Assembly (NCBI GenBank): GCA_030015575.1 | Contig: JASDDO010000016.1 | Coordinates: 458,628,141-458,692,140 of the forward strand | Length of the DNA: 64,000 bases | Reading direction: 5' to 3' | Source of the DNA: Agapanthus africanus | Taxonomy: Eukaryota > Streptophyta > Magnoliopsida > Asparagales > Amaryllidaceae | Shown: piece after piece, positions 1 to 10,548 of the stretch | Layout of the letters: every line of letters begins with the position of its first letter | Position numbering within the stretch: position 1 is the first letter of the stretch | The notes under the pieces: model-generated | The model's input: the letters and a program-made list of their open reading frames with translations, nothing else | Databases searched by the model: none | What the model was told of the DNA's origin: nothing | Position numbers and translations under genes: made by a program

Positions 1-228
1 GATTTGATTTGGACAGCGGAGAGGACCTCATCTCGGAGCCGTGGAGGTGGAGGACCGGATCTACAAAGGTTGTATTTCCGATACTTATAGTTAAGTGTTA
101 ACTAGTTAGCTTTTTCGCCTAGTTTTCTAGCAAACGATCCGTAGTCGGGTCTCTCGGCACCTAGAATTTTTGAAATTGGCATGATCGATACCTTGTGAGA
201 CCTCACTAGTGTGCCTAGGAACCCTACA
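1..228 (+). repeat. Cop-1 5' LTR, 3' end only
   Basis: Aligns without gaps to 8178-8405, the end of the 3' LTR, with two differences that I can see. It ends in CCTACA directly before the primer binding site. The rest of this LTR lies left of the window. Confidence 0.95.
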
Positions 229-229
229 G

Positions 230-242
230 TGGTATCAGAGCC
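230..242 (+). other. Cop-1 primer binding site (initiator tRNA-Met type)
   Basis: TGGTATCAGAGCC starts two bases after the LTR end. This is the standard plant primer site complementary to the 3' end of initiator tRNA-Met. Confidence 0.93.
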
Positions 243-388
243 TAGCTAGAGCCTTAGGCGAAGTCCGGACGGAATTTGAAGTCCGAACGACCCGAAAACC
301 CAAACCGGAATATGCTCTCTGGACTTTTTCCGAAAATGCGGATTTTTGTGTATTAAAAATGCCTAAAAAATTCAATAAATAATTATAA

Positions 389-515
389 GAATTACTGTGC
401 AAACTCAGGCGAAAGATTCATCCAACAGAGCGCGGAACCGCGGCAGAAGCCCAGCTTCTGCGGCGGTTCCGCGGCTAGGTAGTGACGTCATCACATATTT
501 TCTGCACAGTAATTC
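389..515 (+). other. Leader RNA structure: nested long hairpin just after the primer site
   Basis: A 13-base inverted repeat (389-401 with 503-515) encloses a second, very stable hairpin at 431-473. The inner hairpin has an 11-bp arm starting CGCGGAACCGC, one G/G mismatch, an 8-bp arm (GCAGAAGC with GCTTCTGC) and a CCA loop. Element C keeps a similar GC-rich hairpin at 29114-29157 with a 13-bp stem. The position after the primer site suits a packaging or dimerisation structure, but that role is inference. Confidence 0.6.
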
Positions 516-2345
516 CTATTTAATTATTCTGGATTTTATGGGAATATTTAAAATAGATTCCAGAGTTGAATGTTCTAGGTTGTTTTGGGGATTCGGTGTA
601 TCGATCGGAGTATCAAATTTTGTCTGTGTGGCTTTCCAGATAATTTTAGAATATGTTAAAAAGTTCGACCGGATATAAATACCCAATTTTTCCCCTGTCG
701 GGAAATTTCCAAGTGTTGGATTTTTCCGTAGTTTAACGACGTTCTAAGTAGTGTAAGTAACGCAATGGACCCTCTAGAAGACAACAAACCTTAACTCGAT
801 TATGTGACCGTCTTGAACTGCCCTTTGAACCTTCGGGTTTGGGGCAGTACGGCGTGCCACATGTGAGGCGTTGGCTTGACCCTTCTACGGCTGGACTGTT
901 GGTACTGAGGCACGAACTGAATGTTGTTAGACTTATTTCATGTGTTGATCTGTATCGGAAAAACTTGGGTGTTCGATTGTTCGATCGGAAAGTTTAACAT
1001 TTTCTGTTTATCTGGAATGGGATACAATAATTGGAATTCACAAGTAGTTATGTGATAACTGAATGAATGTTATAAGCATAGCAGTTTAGTCTCACTTGAT
1101 CGGTTGCCATGGAATTTTGATATGATCAAAAGTCCGTCGCAATCACGTAGCGTACGCGGATACTCGCCGGGTAAACTTAATAGACAGCCTCGCTCCATAG
1201 CCCCGACCAAGTGACTGTAGGAGAACCCCGTCGCCGAAAGCATCCATCTGGGTGCTCGCGGTGGCGGTGTTCCGCCTTGGTGCACTTCGTCGACGGTATC
1301 AGGGGTGCGGCCGTCTACTGAAGTTTGCGACGAGCATTCGATCAGGATGTCGGGAATCTTGTTGAATTGCCCGACTTAATGTTGAAAAGAGTTTTCAATA
1401 ATGAGACTAAAATGCGGGGTTTATAATTGTTAGGCATGCGATGTCTAAGTAATTCATTTGGTCAGGCATGCGATGTCTGAGGTGGTTGCGGATTCCAACT
1501 GTTGTAGTTTTACACTTTCTTTTCTGTGACCGTAAGTGTAATATGTGATATCGCCGGTTTCGTTGCTATATGTCAACGACAATTGGGGTGCGCATATTTA
1601 CTTACGTTGATGACATGTGATGTTATGTGTTGCTGGATATGTTATATTGGATCGTCGTGTTTGAATAGCCGGGGTTTTTTATGTGAGATGAGTGTTTTTC
1701 ATTTTCATTCATGTAAAAACTTGTATGTAATATTCTTTTATTTGGGGCGCTTCCAGGTTGCGGAAGTTGTCACCTCTTGTATATTATTTACTTTTCCGCA
1801 CTAGGATGGACCCAAGGAGGGGAGCACAAGTAACCGGGTTCTGGAGTACAGTGGGAGACCAACTCGAGGAGTCGGGTCCGGGTCTCCTAACTCCAGAATT
1901 GGTAGGGTTGCTTGCCGCTCTCGTAGGGGTCTAGGGGTGTGGGTTTGACTATTCATCACGACCGTGGAATCCGTGTTTTATACTGGCTCGTATTGAAAAC
2001 ACGGACGTCCTAGTATATCCAATATTTCATATGTTTCTTCTGCTGCGATATCTCTGATGTGTTTCTGTGATGGATATAGTATATATAGTATATATGATAT
2101 ATTATATAGACGTTACTTATATTTTACACCCGCGCTAGCCCTGCCCTGCTCTGTCGTTAGTCACCTAACCTAACGGTGCACGAGGGGACATCGAGGCGAA
2201 TGCGGATGGCATAAGTGTACGTCATATCTATCTGTGATGTTTAGGTACTTAAATGATGGGACTTCATTAATGTGATTAATGAAATAAAAGAAACCTAAGA
2301 TGTTGTAGAATCGAATTTCAAAACAAAACAGGTAGCTACAGTTCT

Positions 2346-2585
2346 TGCTTTGCACAGAGGTATATGTGATATATCCTGCACCTTATTCGATGAGGAAAGG
2401 ACCGAGATCCCTTCACCGGGAGTGACTCCTTTAGCAATAACTGGCAGATGCTACACACTCGGTTTGTCTTTTGATTGCTTTTAAGAAGTTCTGCTTTGCA
2501 CAGTGATATATGTGATATATCCCGCACCTCATTCGACGAGGAAATGACCGACGATCCCTTCACCGGGAGTGACTCCTTTAGCAAA
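2346..2585 (+). repeat. Two direct copies of a ~95-bp leader segment
   Basis: The stretch starting TTGCTTTGCACAG and ending GACTCCTTTAGCAA occurs at about 2346-2440 and again at about 2491-2585, with a few differences. I could not find the doubled form in the matching leader of element C, so the duplication seems specific to Cop-1 or lost in C. Confidence 0.8.
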
Positions 2586-2719
2586 ACTAGAAAAGCCTCA
2601 AAAACACTCCATTTCAAAATTCATTCGATCCTACAACGATATCAAGTTCATTACGCAATAGGTTTTCAGAAAAACCTGTCGTAGCCCTCCGTCATTTCAG
2701 ATAAGTAGTAGTTAGTATT

Positions 2720-2939
2720 CGTGCTACGTTTGTTGGCCTACGTCAAGGCGTAGTGTGCGGTAGCTAACTGGTGCTTATCTGTATAAGCATATGATGTGAT
2801 TGGATTAGGGTAGTCGTGCGACTTTGTTGGCCTACGTCAAGGGTCGTGCGGGTGGGTTTAATTCAATCAGGAAATGACGGGTTGAACTTGACTAGCGGAC
2901 TATGGTTTGTTGGCCTGCGTCAAGGTCATAGGACGCTAG
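2720..2939 (+). other. Three tandem two-tier stem-loops in the Cop-1 leader
   Basis: Hairpins at 2720-2757, 2815-2850 and 2892-2939 share the same core: an outer stem, TTTG, an inner 5-bp stem (TTGGC with GTCAA) capped by four bases (CTAC, CTAC, CTGC), then GG and the return of the outer stem. The outer stems differ in sequence but all pair: GCTACG/CGTAGT, CGTGCGAC/GTCGTGCG, CTATGG/TCATAG. The third stem continues past a GA/GA internal loop into CTAGCG/CGCTAG. Three matching structures occur on the minus strand of element C at 27291-27499. The function is unknown. Confidence 0.7.
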
Positions 2940-3410
2940 GGGCAAAATATTATCGGGAATTTCAAGTGTTGAAATTTGCAATGAGATTGCATACCTTCTA
3001 TGAGATAGTTGGATCCCGATACCCGCTGCGAGTAAGAGTTACTCCTGGGAGAGTTTTACATATTGCAATTAGCCGATCAAGTAGGTGTCTAGAAAGGTGT
3101 TAACGAGGTTACGCCTCTGGGAAAACGAGGTTTACATTAATTAGGTTCGTGCGAAAGCACGGGGGACCTCCCTCAAAGTACCGACACTGGCCTGGCTGAA
3201 AGATTGGCGAACTTGTAGTTTGTAATTAATCCCGGCTAGTCTTTCCTTTTAGGGTTTGAAGGAAGATTTGATAAAAAGCAGTGGGAGCCATCCTGATTAG
3301 ATAAAATAATAACCAATCTATTCTTGCAAGAGCGCACGCTGAGTGTTTTCTTCTCTCTCTCTCCTGGTAGCGACCATATCACGCCTTAATCAAAATAATA
3401 ATACGGATAT

Positions 3411-6165
3411 TTGACCGAACCCGCTTGTTATACTGAGCTGGGGAACGTTGGTCCCGCTCCACCTTATAATTGTTATAAGACAGAGCAGGAAATTGGGGAT
3501 TACCAGAATTCCCGTGCCGCCCAAACGAAGAGAGTGCATGCTGATGCATCATCTTCGGGTGTGTTCGTTACAAAGAACTGTTTCTCTGTATTCTCTACGT
3601 CCTGGGTATGTGATACCAGATCAGAATCCCAGATATGTAATCTGTTACATAGGGCTACAGAAAGGTAGAGAACTGAGAACGGGTGATAAGTTTCATGAGG
3701 CAGAAAACGGGGCAAGAGTTGCAGCCAAGTCTGTTGGTCACTGTCACCCTGTATTACCAATACATTGATTCTGAACGAATGTTATTAGATACCGAACCTG
3801 ATATACCAGATCATATCTCTCTCTTTGTTAGAAAAGAAAGGATATAATTTTGTATTGATGGATAATGTTTTGAACATTTCCTATATCAAAAGTTGATCGG
3901 TTCAGGCACGTTATCTAAAAGCATTGATGTTCTAAATCAAACTACAGTTCTAAGTATACAGAACACACACAAGAGGAAGAGTTCAGAAATGAACGATTCC
4001 TTCTTGAGGTATTGTAGACTAGGTCAAATCAATGTGACCCGACTAGCTAGAGTTACATAAAGATGCATATTTAAATTAGTTTGAATTTACATCTTGTGAA
4101 ACTCGCCAGTCATGTCACAAAGATATGATGACCATAGCTCCGTTTACTGGAAACAGAGAAAGAGTTAGTAAACTCTTGGGATGATACATGTTGATGTATG
4201 TAGGTCCCCTGTCTGCACATGCCAAGACTGGTTCTTTATACTTCATTACGTTCTCTGATGATCTCTTTAGATTCAGACATATGTTCCTGTTGAAACACAA
4301 GTCCGAACCTTTTGAGATATTCACAGAATATAAGTTAGAAGTAGAAAACCAAAATACGGGTATAAGTATTATGTCCTTTGATGTGATCAAGGAGGAGAAT
4401 AATTGAGCACGGAAATACTGGACTATTCTAAAGGAGAATGAGATTCTCTCTCAGCATTACTCCTCTGTATACACCATAGCACGATGGTGTATCAGGGCGG
4501 AGCAATCACACCCTATATGATAAGGTGTGCTCTATGATGAGTACTACTGAGTTACCTTTTTCCTTTTTGGGAGTTATGCGCTTGAGAAGCTGCATACCTA
4601 TTGAATAGGGTTCCAATCAAATCAGTTGCCTACCATTTCATATGTGATATGGAATGGGAAGAACCCATGTCTTAAGTTAGTTAAGATTTGGGGTTGTCCG
4701 GCCTATGTCTAAAAGCAAAATCCGGACAAGCTCGAGGCAAATACTGTTATGTAGAACTGGAATGGCTCCAGCTATACAAATTACAGCAGATGATTTGATA
4801 AAACCAAAGGATTCAATAGTTACCGACGAACCTCAGCCTCTCCGCCGATCTAGTAGGGTTCCTCACCCACCTGAGAGATACTTCGGTTTCTCTATGACAG
4901 TGGGAGCGAGGATTGCATCATGAGATGATGACCCAACTAGTTTCGAGCTGGCCATCAGGAGTAAGACTCTGTAAGAATGGCTGGATGCTTAGTGATCTGA
5001 GATGGAATCCTTATACACCAACAAAGTATGGACTTTGGTTGGTATATCTGAAGGATTAAATCCCCATCAGGAGCAAGTATATCTTGAGAAGATTACTTGG
5101 TGTACATCGAAAAGTTGAGACTTTCAAAGCTAGACTTGTTAAAAGTTTGCATCATTTACCAGGCGTGGATTATGATGAAACCTTTTTCAAGTAACCAAGC
5201 TTAAGTCCATCCAGATCCTACTTGTCACGGCTACATACCATGACTACGATATCTGGTGGTTGGATGTCATGACTGCTTTTCTAAATGATATTTTAGAAGA
5301 ATGCGTCTATAAGTACACAGCCAGAGGGCCTCGTAGACAGTGGGAGCAGCGGAAACGTGTGCAAGATGCTTTATAGGATAAAGCAGGCATCGCGGAGTTG
5401 GAACGTCTATTTTGATGTGTTAGTCAAAGAAGTTGACATCATCAAAATGGTAGATGAACCTTGTATATACAAAAAGGTAGTAGGGAGTATGGTGGTGATC
5501 CTCGTAGAGTACGTGGATGACATACTCTTGATAGGGAAGGAGTTTCCTATGCTACGCTCGATCAATCTCCGATTATCACAATGATTCTCCATATAGGATC
5601 AAAGTGATACCTCCTAAATCCTGGGTTTTTGGATCTATGAGATATATCTTATAGGATGTTAGGACTCTCACTAGTAGTAGTGAGATGGTATCAATCGATC
5701 CTGAGGAGAATCACTGGAAGGGTTCCAGGGTGATAAAGACGACTGAATGTCAGTCACAGGCATTGTCTTTACCCTCAGTAAAGGGATGGTATGTTGGAAG
5801 AGTTCCAAGCTAGATACCGTGACATACTAGACGATAAAGGCAGGATACATCGCTACTTAAGATGCTACCAAGGAGGATGTTTGGGTGTATATTGGTTCAT
5901 GAGATGAACTATGTTCCTCCCATTGTGTGACAATGGAGTTGTGGCTTATGCCAAGGAACGCCGGTCCCATCAGTGATCCAGACATATTCTAAGGCAGTAT
6001 CACTTGATCATGGAGATGGTTGATCTCCAGGGAGATCGAGGTTAGGAGAGTAGACTCAGAGGATAACACAGCGGATCCACTCACAAAGGCCCGTTCCCAG
6101 AGAGAGACTTTTATGGGATGGTTGAGTATGAGATACTACAACCACTGCTACAGATGGCCCTAGTG
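3411..6165 (+). pseudogene. Decayed Copia Gag-Pol remnants of Cop-1
   Basis: Similarity to element C shows what this was. Near 3540 is a stretch like the region that follows the Gag zinc knuckle in C. Around 4190-4400 there is an integrase core remnant (FITF-DD and a KHKSE segment). Around 4800-4920 comes the proline-rich linker ending PPERY. Around 5250-5580 there is a reverse transcriptase remnant with YVDDILLIG, and near 6040-6100 the RNase H tail. The sequence is interrupted many times and cannot encode a working protein. Confidence 0.8.
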
Positions 6166-6166
6166 C

Positions 6167-6176
6167 AAGTGGGAGA
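6167..6176 (+). other. Cop-1 polypurine tract
   Basis: AAGTGGGAGA lies one base before the 3' LTR, the usual place and sequence for a Copia plus-strand primer. Element C has the same motif in reverse at 22912-22921. Confidence 0.85.
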
Positions 6177-6177
6177 T

Positions 6178-8405
6178 TGTTAGTTATATGTATGCCCTAG
6201 AGGCCATTACTGTACATAGGATGTATATTGTAGTGGATGCTGGGACGTATATAGGGAGGACTTTCTTGCTCGACATGATAGTATGCTATCTGGTTGAACT
6301 TTACCTTAACGTGTATACTGTTTGTCTCTCTGTTACATGTTGGTAAAGCCCTTAGGATCTGTACTTGACTACCTGGACTATGATGCGGATCATACTAGTG
6401 GGGACATGGTAGTCCATAAGTACATCCTTCAAAGTCCCTGGTCGTGGGTGTATCGAGACGGGGCATCGATATACCAGAGTAGACTAGCGTATACCTTCTC
6501 GACCCATATAGATGGGCGATGGATGATCCCATATCCATTGGTGTTTGACATCAGAGATGATATACGGGTGCTCAGTAGAGACTGGGTACACTGGACGGAC
6601 TCGCCGAGAACTCCCAGATGGTATTATACCTCACGTCAGATGGCAGTTCTCTGGTGACACTGGTACAGAGTAGTCTGTTGACCCGAGATCGTCATAGAGT
6701 CTTGTGTGGTTCCCACTGTGCTTTGATTTCCATCTTACCACGTCCAAGAGGGCGTGCAAAACGGTGGTTTTTGGGTACAGTCCCGAGTCACATAGAGGCA
6801 ATGAGCGATAGGAGGGGATTCGTCTCTCCCGGTATAGGGAGTTGATGTTGCACTGTGTTCGATTGGCTATAACAGGAAATCCCTGGCCAGGGTTGCTGAG
6901 ATTTACTGGTAAGTGTTACCAGTAGTTTCTCGAATAGTTATAGACCTCATATCGACACGACTTATCGAGCTATTGGGGTCTGACGTTTACCACCCCTAGG
7001 CAAGATATGCGACATATCAGACGATCAGACCGGACTGTACGGTAGTGTTACTGGTCGGATTCACTGGAGTGTGAGCGGGCTTGCTCGTCGATCTTCAGAT
7101 CGTTCAATACCCTGGTGGCCGTTACGTTTGGCAGACCGCTTGCGGCTTGTGGGTGTTTGATATGATCATCATCTGCTGCCGGCGTATTGACGAGTCTTTA
7201 GAGTCCTACACAGAGGTTTCCTGGCTCAAGCGAAACGAAATAGGAGCGCATATGAGATATGTGCGGGACCGAGAATGATACCAGTATGTGATACTGTATT
7301 CGATTCTCGCGATGTAACATTGATCGGTTATATGCGATATAGCCGGGTTATCGGATCAAGTGTTGATTCGATAAGTTGTTACTATTTGATACCAGTCGGT
7401 TATGTGCGACATGACCGGATCATTGAATCAAGTGTTGATTTAATGATTTAATGTATAATTATATATTTGATATATTACTTTGCATTAACTAGTATCGGTT
7501 CACTTTGAATGGATTTTCTCACTTGGTTTGTGCACATTGTATATGTGATATATTTTTGTGCACTTGTATGTATCATGTTTGATGATGCATACTAACTTGG
7601 ATTTGTGTGAAGATTAAACCATGGTTGTGAGAGTGGTTAGGGTTTTATTTTCCATTACTCATTTATTCATTTATTTATTTGTTTATACATTTTGGAAAAT
7701 AAATGGAAAAGAGAAAAGATTGGTGGCTTTTTTTGTTCTTTAGTTGAAGCTTCATGAAGCTTTGATCAAGTCAACCATTCTTATCTCATCCTTAACCCTA
7801 ACCATTCCCACTAACCCTAGTTTAGTCTCTACACTTGACCATGGTTAATTTTATGATAAGAATTCATTTTCTTTTCATTTTAATTTATTCTTATCATAAC
7901 TCTTTCTTCTTCTTCTTCATCTTCTTCTTTGAAGAAGCTTGAGGTCATCAATGGTGATTGATGCAAATGAGTGAGAAATCCAATTCTAAAGTCTACCCAC
8001 TTCCTATTTCTTCATCCTCTACCTCTTGCCAAGTAGTAGAGTGTGTTTCCTTCACAAGTTTCATGACTTGGTGAAGTTGTGAGCTTGATCGAGCGATGCC
8101 TCGACGTAGATCATCTTCGGCATGGACATCGACGACCTAGCTTGCCCATTCTCCGATGAAGCCGACACTAGAGCCCGGATTTGATTTGGACAGCGGAGAG
8201 GACCTCATCTCGGAGCCGTGGAGGTGGAGGACCGGATCTACAAAGGTTGTATTTCCGATACTTATAGTTAAGTGTTAACTAGTTAGCTTTTTCGCCTAGT
8301 TTTCTAGCAAACGATCCGTAGTCGGGTCTCTCGGCACCTAGAATTTTTGAAATTGGCATGATCGATGCCTTGTGAGACCTCACTAGTATGCCTAGGAACC
8401 CTACA
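6178..8405 (+). repeat. Cop-1 3' LTR (2228 bp)
   Basis: Begins TGTTAGTTATATG, ends CCCTACA, and its last 228 bases match the 5' LTR end at window positions 1-228. A full-length solo relative occurs at 30690-32912 on -. The first ~1 kb shares clear blocks with the LTR of element C (GCCCTAGAGGCC near the start, CCCTGGCCAGGG in the middle), while the last few hundred bases differ. The two families are sisters with mosaic LTRs. A CTT-rich stretch lies at about 7905-7935. Confidence 0.93.
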
Positions 8406-9819
8406 GTTATATGTGTATGTCAAGTCAGGTATTCCGAAATCAAGAAACTAATGCCAACACAGGATCAGGTAAACAGGTTTGTCTGGATAGACAACAGGAA
8501 CGGTCCATGAGGACTACATGTCAGGTTTGTTGGCATTAGACACAAGATCAAGTGACAGATCAGGTCATGGTACGTCATGTCAAGTCAAGCAGTATACGGT
8601 ACCATGTCGGGTCAATCAATGTGTAGACAGGTCAAGAAGTAAGCGATATCACAGGTGTGCTCACAATCAGTTATATAATCAAGCATGGGTATCAACAACA
8701 TGAGATAAGCAATGAATTAAGCAATAGGCAGATTCATCCAATTAGCAATACCGTTATCAATTGTGTCACAGAGATGTTTTCAAGAATGCAGTAAGACAAT
8801 TATAGCCATTTAATCATATGAACAAGGTTTAAACACTTTAGAGATGCAATGATTTATATAAAAGTTCGATACAACTATTACGGGTTAAAATGCATACGGG
8901 TGTCCGAATGGAACAAAACTATAGAGATAAACGCCATAAGCTATGTCAATATTAAAATGTGATTAAACAGGTAAATGTGGTTATTAGGTTCAATTGCCAA
9001 CTGTAGGTTCCAAGTTTTTAAAGATAAAATGATATATAACAATATTGTACATGAAAAAGTGGAAATTATAATACCAAAGTTAAATGGCGGGTTTTAGGGT
9101 GTCATTAATTATAAGTAAATATTGATTAGCATGTAGCAAGGGTTACTTGCCTCGACGGGTCGCGAATCGGGAAAACGGAACGTAGAATGTCGGCGGGAAA
9201 ACTCGCGACGGGCGCACGGTTCATGGAATGAACCCAAACGACGAACAGTGGAACCACACGGGTTGGGGTACTTCGCTGGAACGTCGGGATGCGTCGCCGG
9301 CACGGTCGGATTCCGGCGAGATGCAAAACAGCGACGGTCAAGAATTGCAATCAAGAAAAGAAAAGAAACAAAGAAGAAGAGAAGGCTTACGAAGTTTCTG
9401 CTCTTGTGGTTTATCTAGAGGGGAGATGTGAAGACGACGACGAGGTCGACGGAGCTCCGGCGGTGGCCTACGACGACCGCGGAGGAGATTTGCCGATCAA
9501 GAAATATATTAGCAGAGAAGGAGAGAAGAAAGGAAGAGAGGAGGGAAGTGATCTCACCGAGGGGTGCTTGCGAGGCCGGGGACAAGAGGACGGGGGTCAC
9601 CGGCGGTGACTCACGGCGGTGCAACGCGCACAGGGTCGTGTGCAGGTAGCCGCGGCTGGTGCAGGGTGCGCGGGGGTCGAAGAAAGAGGATGTGGGTGAG
9701 ATGAGGCTAAGGAGGAGAGGAGGTCGGTGGTAGTGGCGTCGGCGTCGGGGCTGCAGCGGCGACGGGGAACGAGGCGGCCGGGGACTGTGCGGTGGGTTAG
9801 GGTTCGCGTTTGAAAAAGA

Positions 9820-9935
9820 AAAGAAAGAGGGAGAAAGATTTTATATAGAAGAGAGAGAGAGAGATGAGAGAGATAGGAGAGAGAGGAGAGAGACGGTGAG
9901 GGGGAGAGAGAGAGAGAGAAATAAAGGATGAGGGG
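9820..9935. repeat. GA/CT-rich tract in the left LTR of A
   Basis: Long runs of GAGAGA with few breaks; on the sense (-) strand this is a CT-rich tract spanning the region just upstream of the predicted TATA box. The matching tract in the other LTR (17575-17690) differs in length, as expected for a slippage-prone repeat. Confidence 0.85.
9838..9847 (-). promoter_or_regulatory. TATA box of the A LTR (left copy)
   Basis: On the minus strand the sequence reads TATATAAAAT, with a CT-rich tract upstream. A start about 30 bases further along (near 9808) would leave a U3 of about 680 bases and an unusually long R/U5 of more than 2 kb. Confidence 0.5.
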
Positions 9936-10548
9936 CCCACGGGAAGGAGTTGATTGGTTGGAGGGAAGATTTGGGTGTTAGGAAAATATTTAAAAGAAGA
10001 TTTAATAGATTAAGGAACAGTAATATATATTATAGGTTAAGGAAAATATGCGACGTTTAAAATATAAAATTTGGAATTTTGGCGCACAATAAAACATTTC
10101 CAAATCGCACCCGGGTCGGATCCAAAAATTCGAAATTGAAATAATAGGATTTTAAGCGGGATTCAAAATTCAAAATGAAGTGTTTTATGATCAAAAAGCA
10201 TACCCCCAAAACGGACAAACGTACGTGCACGTAGCCGTCCAAACTCGCCCGTTTCACTGAACGGGATGAGAACACGATTCACGGACGCTACAACGGGGTT
10301 AGGGGTGTCAAGCAGGCCAAGATGAATATTTTTAATTTTATTTTAGATGCCAAAAATTGTTATATGCAGAAATGAATTTGCCGGGTAAGATTTTACAGTA
10401 AGTAACAATCAAGCAAGATAGGTGAAAAGAGTACCACATTACGGTCAAACAGTAACTGAAATTAGTAGCATTGGGCTCGGGTGTTACATTATACCCAACT
10501 GCAAAAAGAATTTCGTCCTCGAAATTCCAAGAATACAACGATAGAGAA

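Larger units (their letters stand above)
1..8405 (+). mobile_element. Cop-1: Copia LTR retrotransposon, decayed body, 5' LTR cut by window edge
   Basis: Ty1/Copia-type element on +. The 5' LTR end (1-228), an initiator tRNA-Met type primer site, a leader of about 3 kb, remnants of Copia Gag-Pol in the order integrase, reverse transcriptase, RNase H, a purine tract and a full 3' LTR are all visible. The copy is heavily broken, with many interruptions and a shortened coding part. It inserted into the left LTR of chromovirus A: the bases after 8405 continue that LTR, as shown by the intact copy at 16160 onward. GTTAT at 8406-8410 is the expected target duplication, but its partner lies outside the window. 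Clade is probably Tork/Angela-like; this is inference from the long LTRs and sequence feel. Confidence 0.88.
8406..10488 (-). repeat. A 3' LTR, inner part
   Basis: Collinear with 16161-18247 over its whole length. It ends GGGTGTTACA at 10488, beside the end of the polyprotein region. Its outer part is cut off by the Cop-1 insertion. It holds an AT-rich U3, a TATA box, a GA tract and a GC-rich leader segment. Confidence 0.92.

Noticed and set aside
1070-1285. 71-codon open frame on the minus strand in the Cop-1 leader
   Set aside because: Antisense to the element, no recognisable domain, and no open counterpart that I can see in the matching leader of C.
9109-9649. Several overlapping short open frames in the GC-rich part of the A LTR (and again at 16863-17487)
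   Set aside because: Frames overlap on both strands in GC-rich DNA and recur in the second LTR only because LTRs are copies of each other. No domain is recognised.
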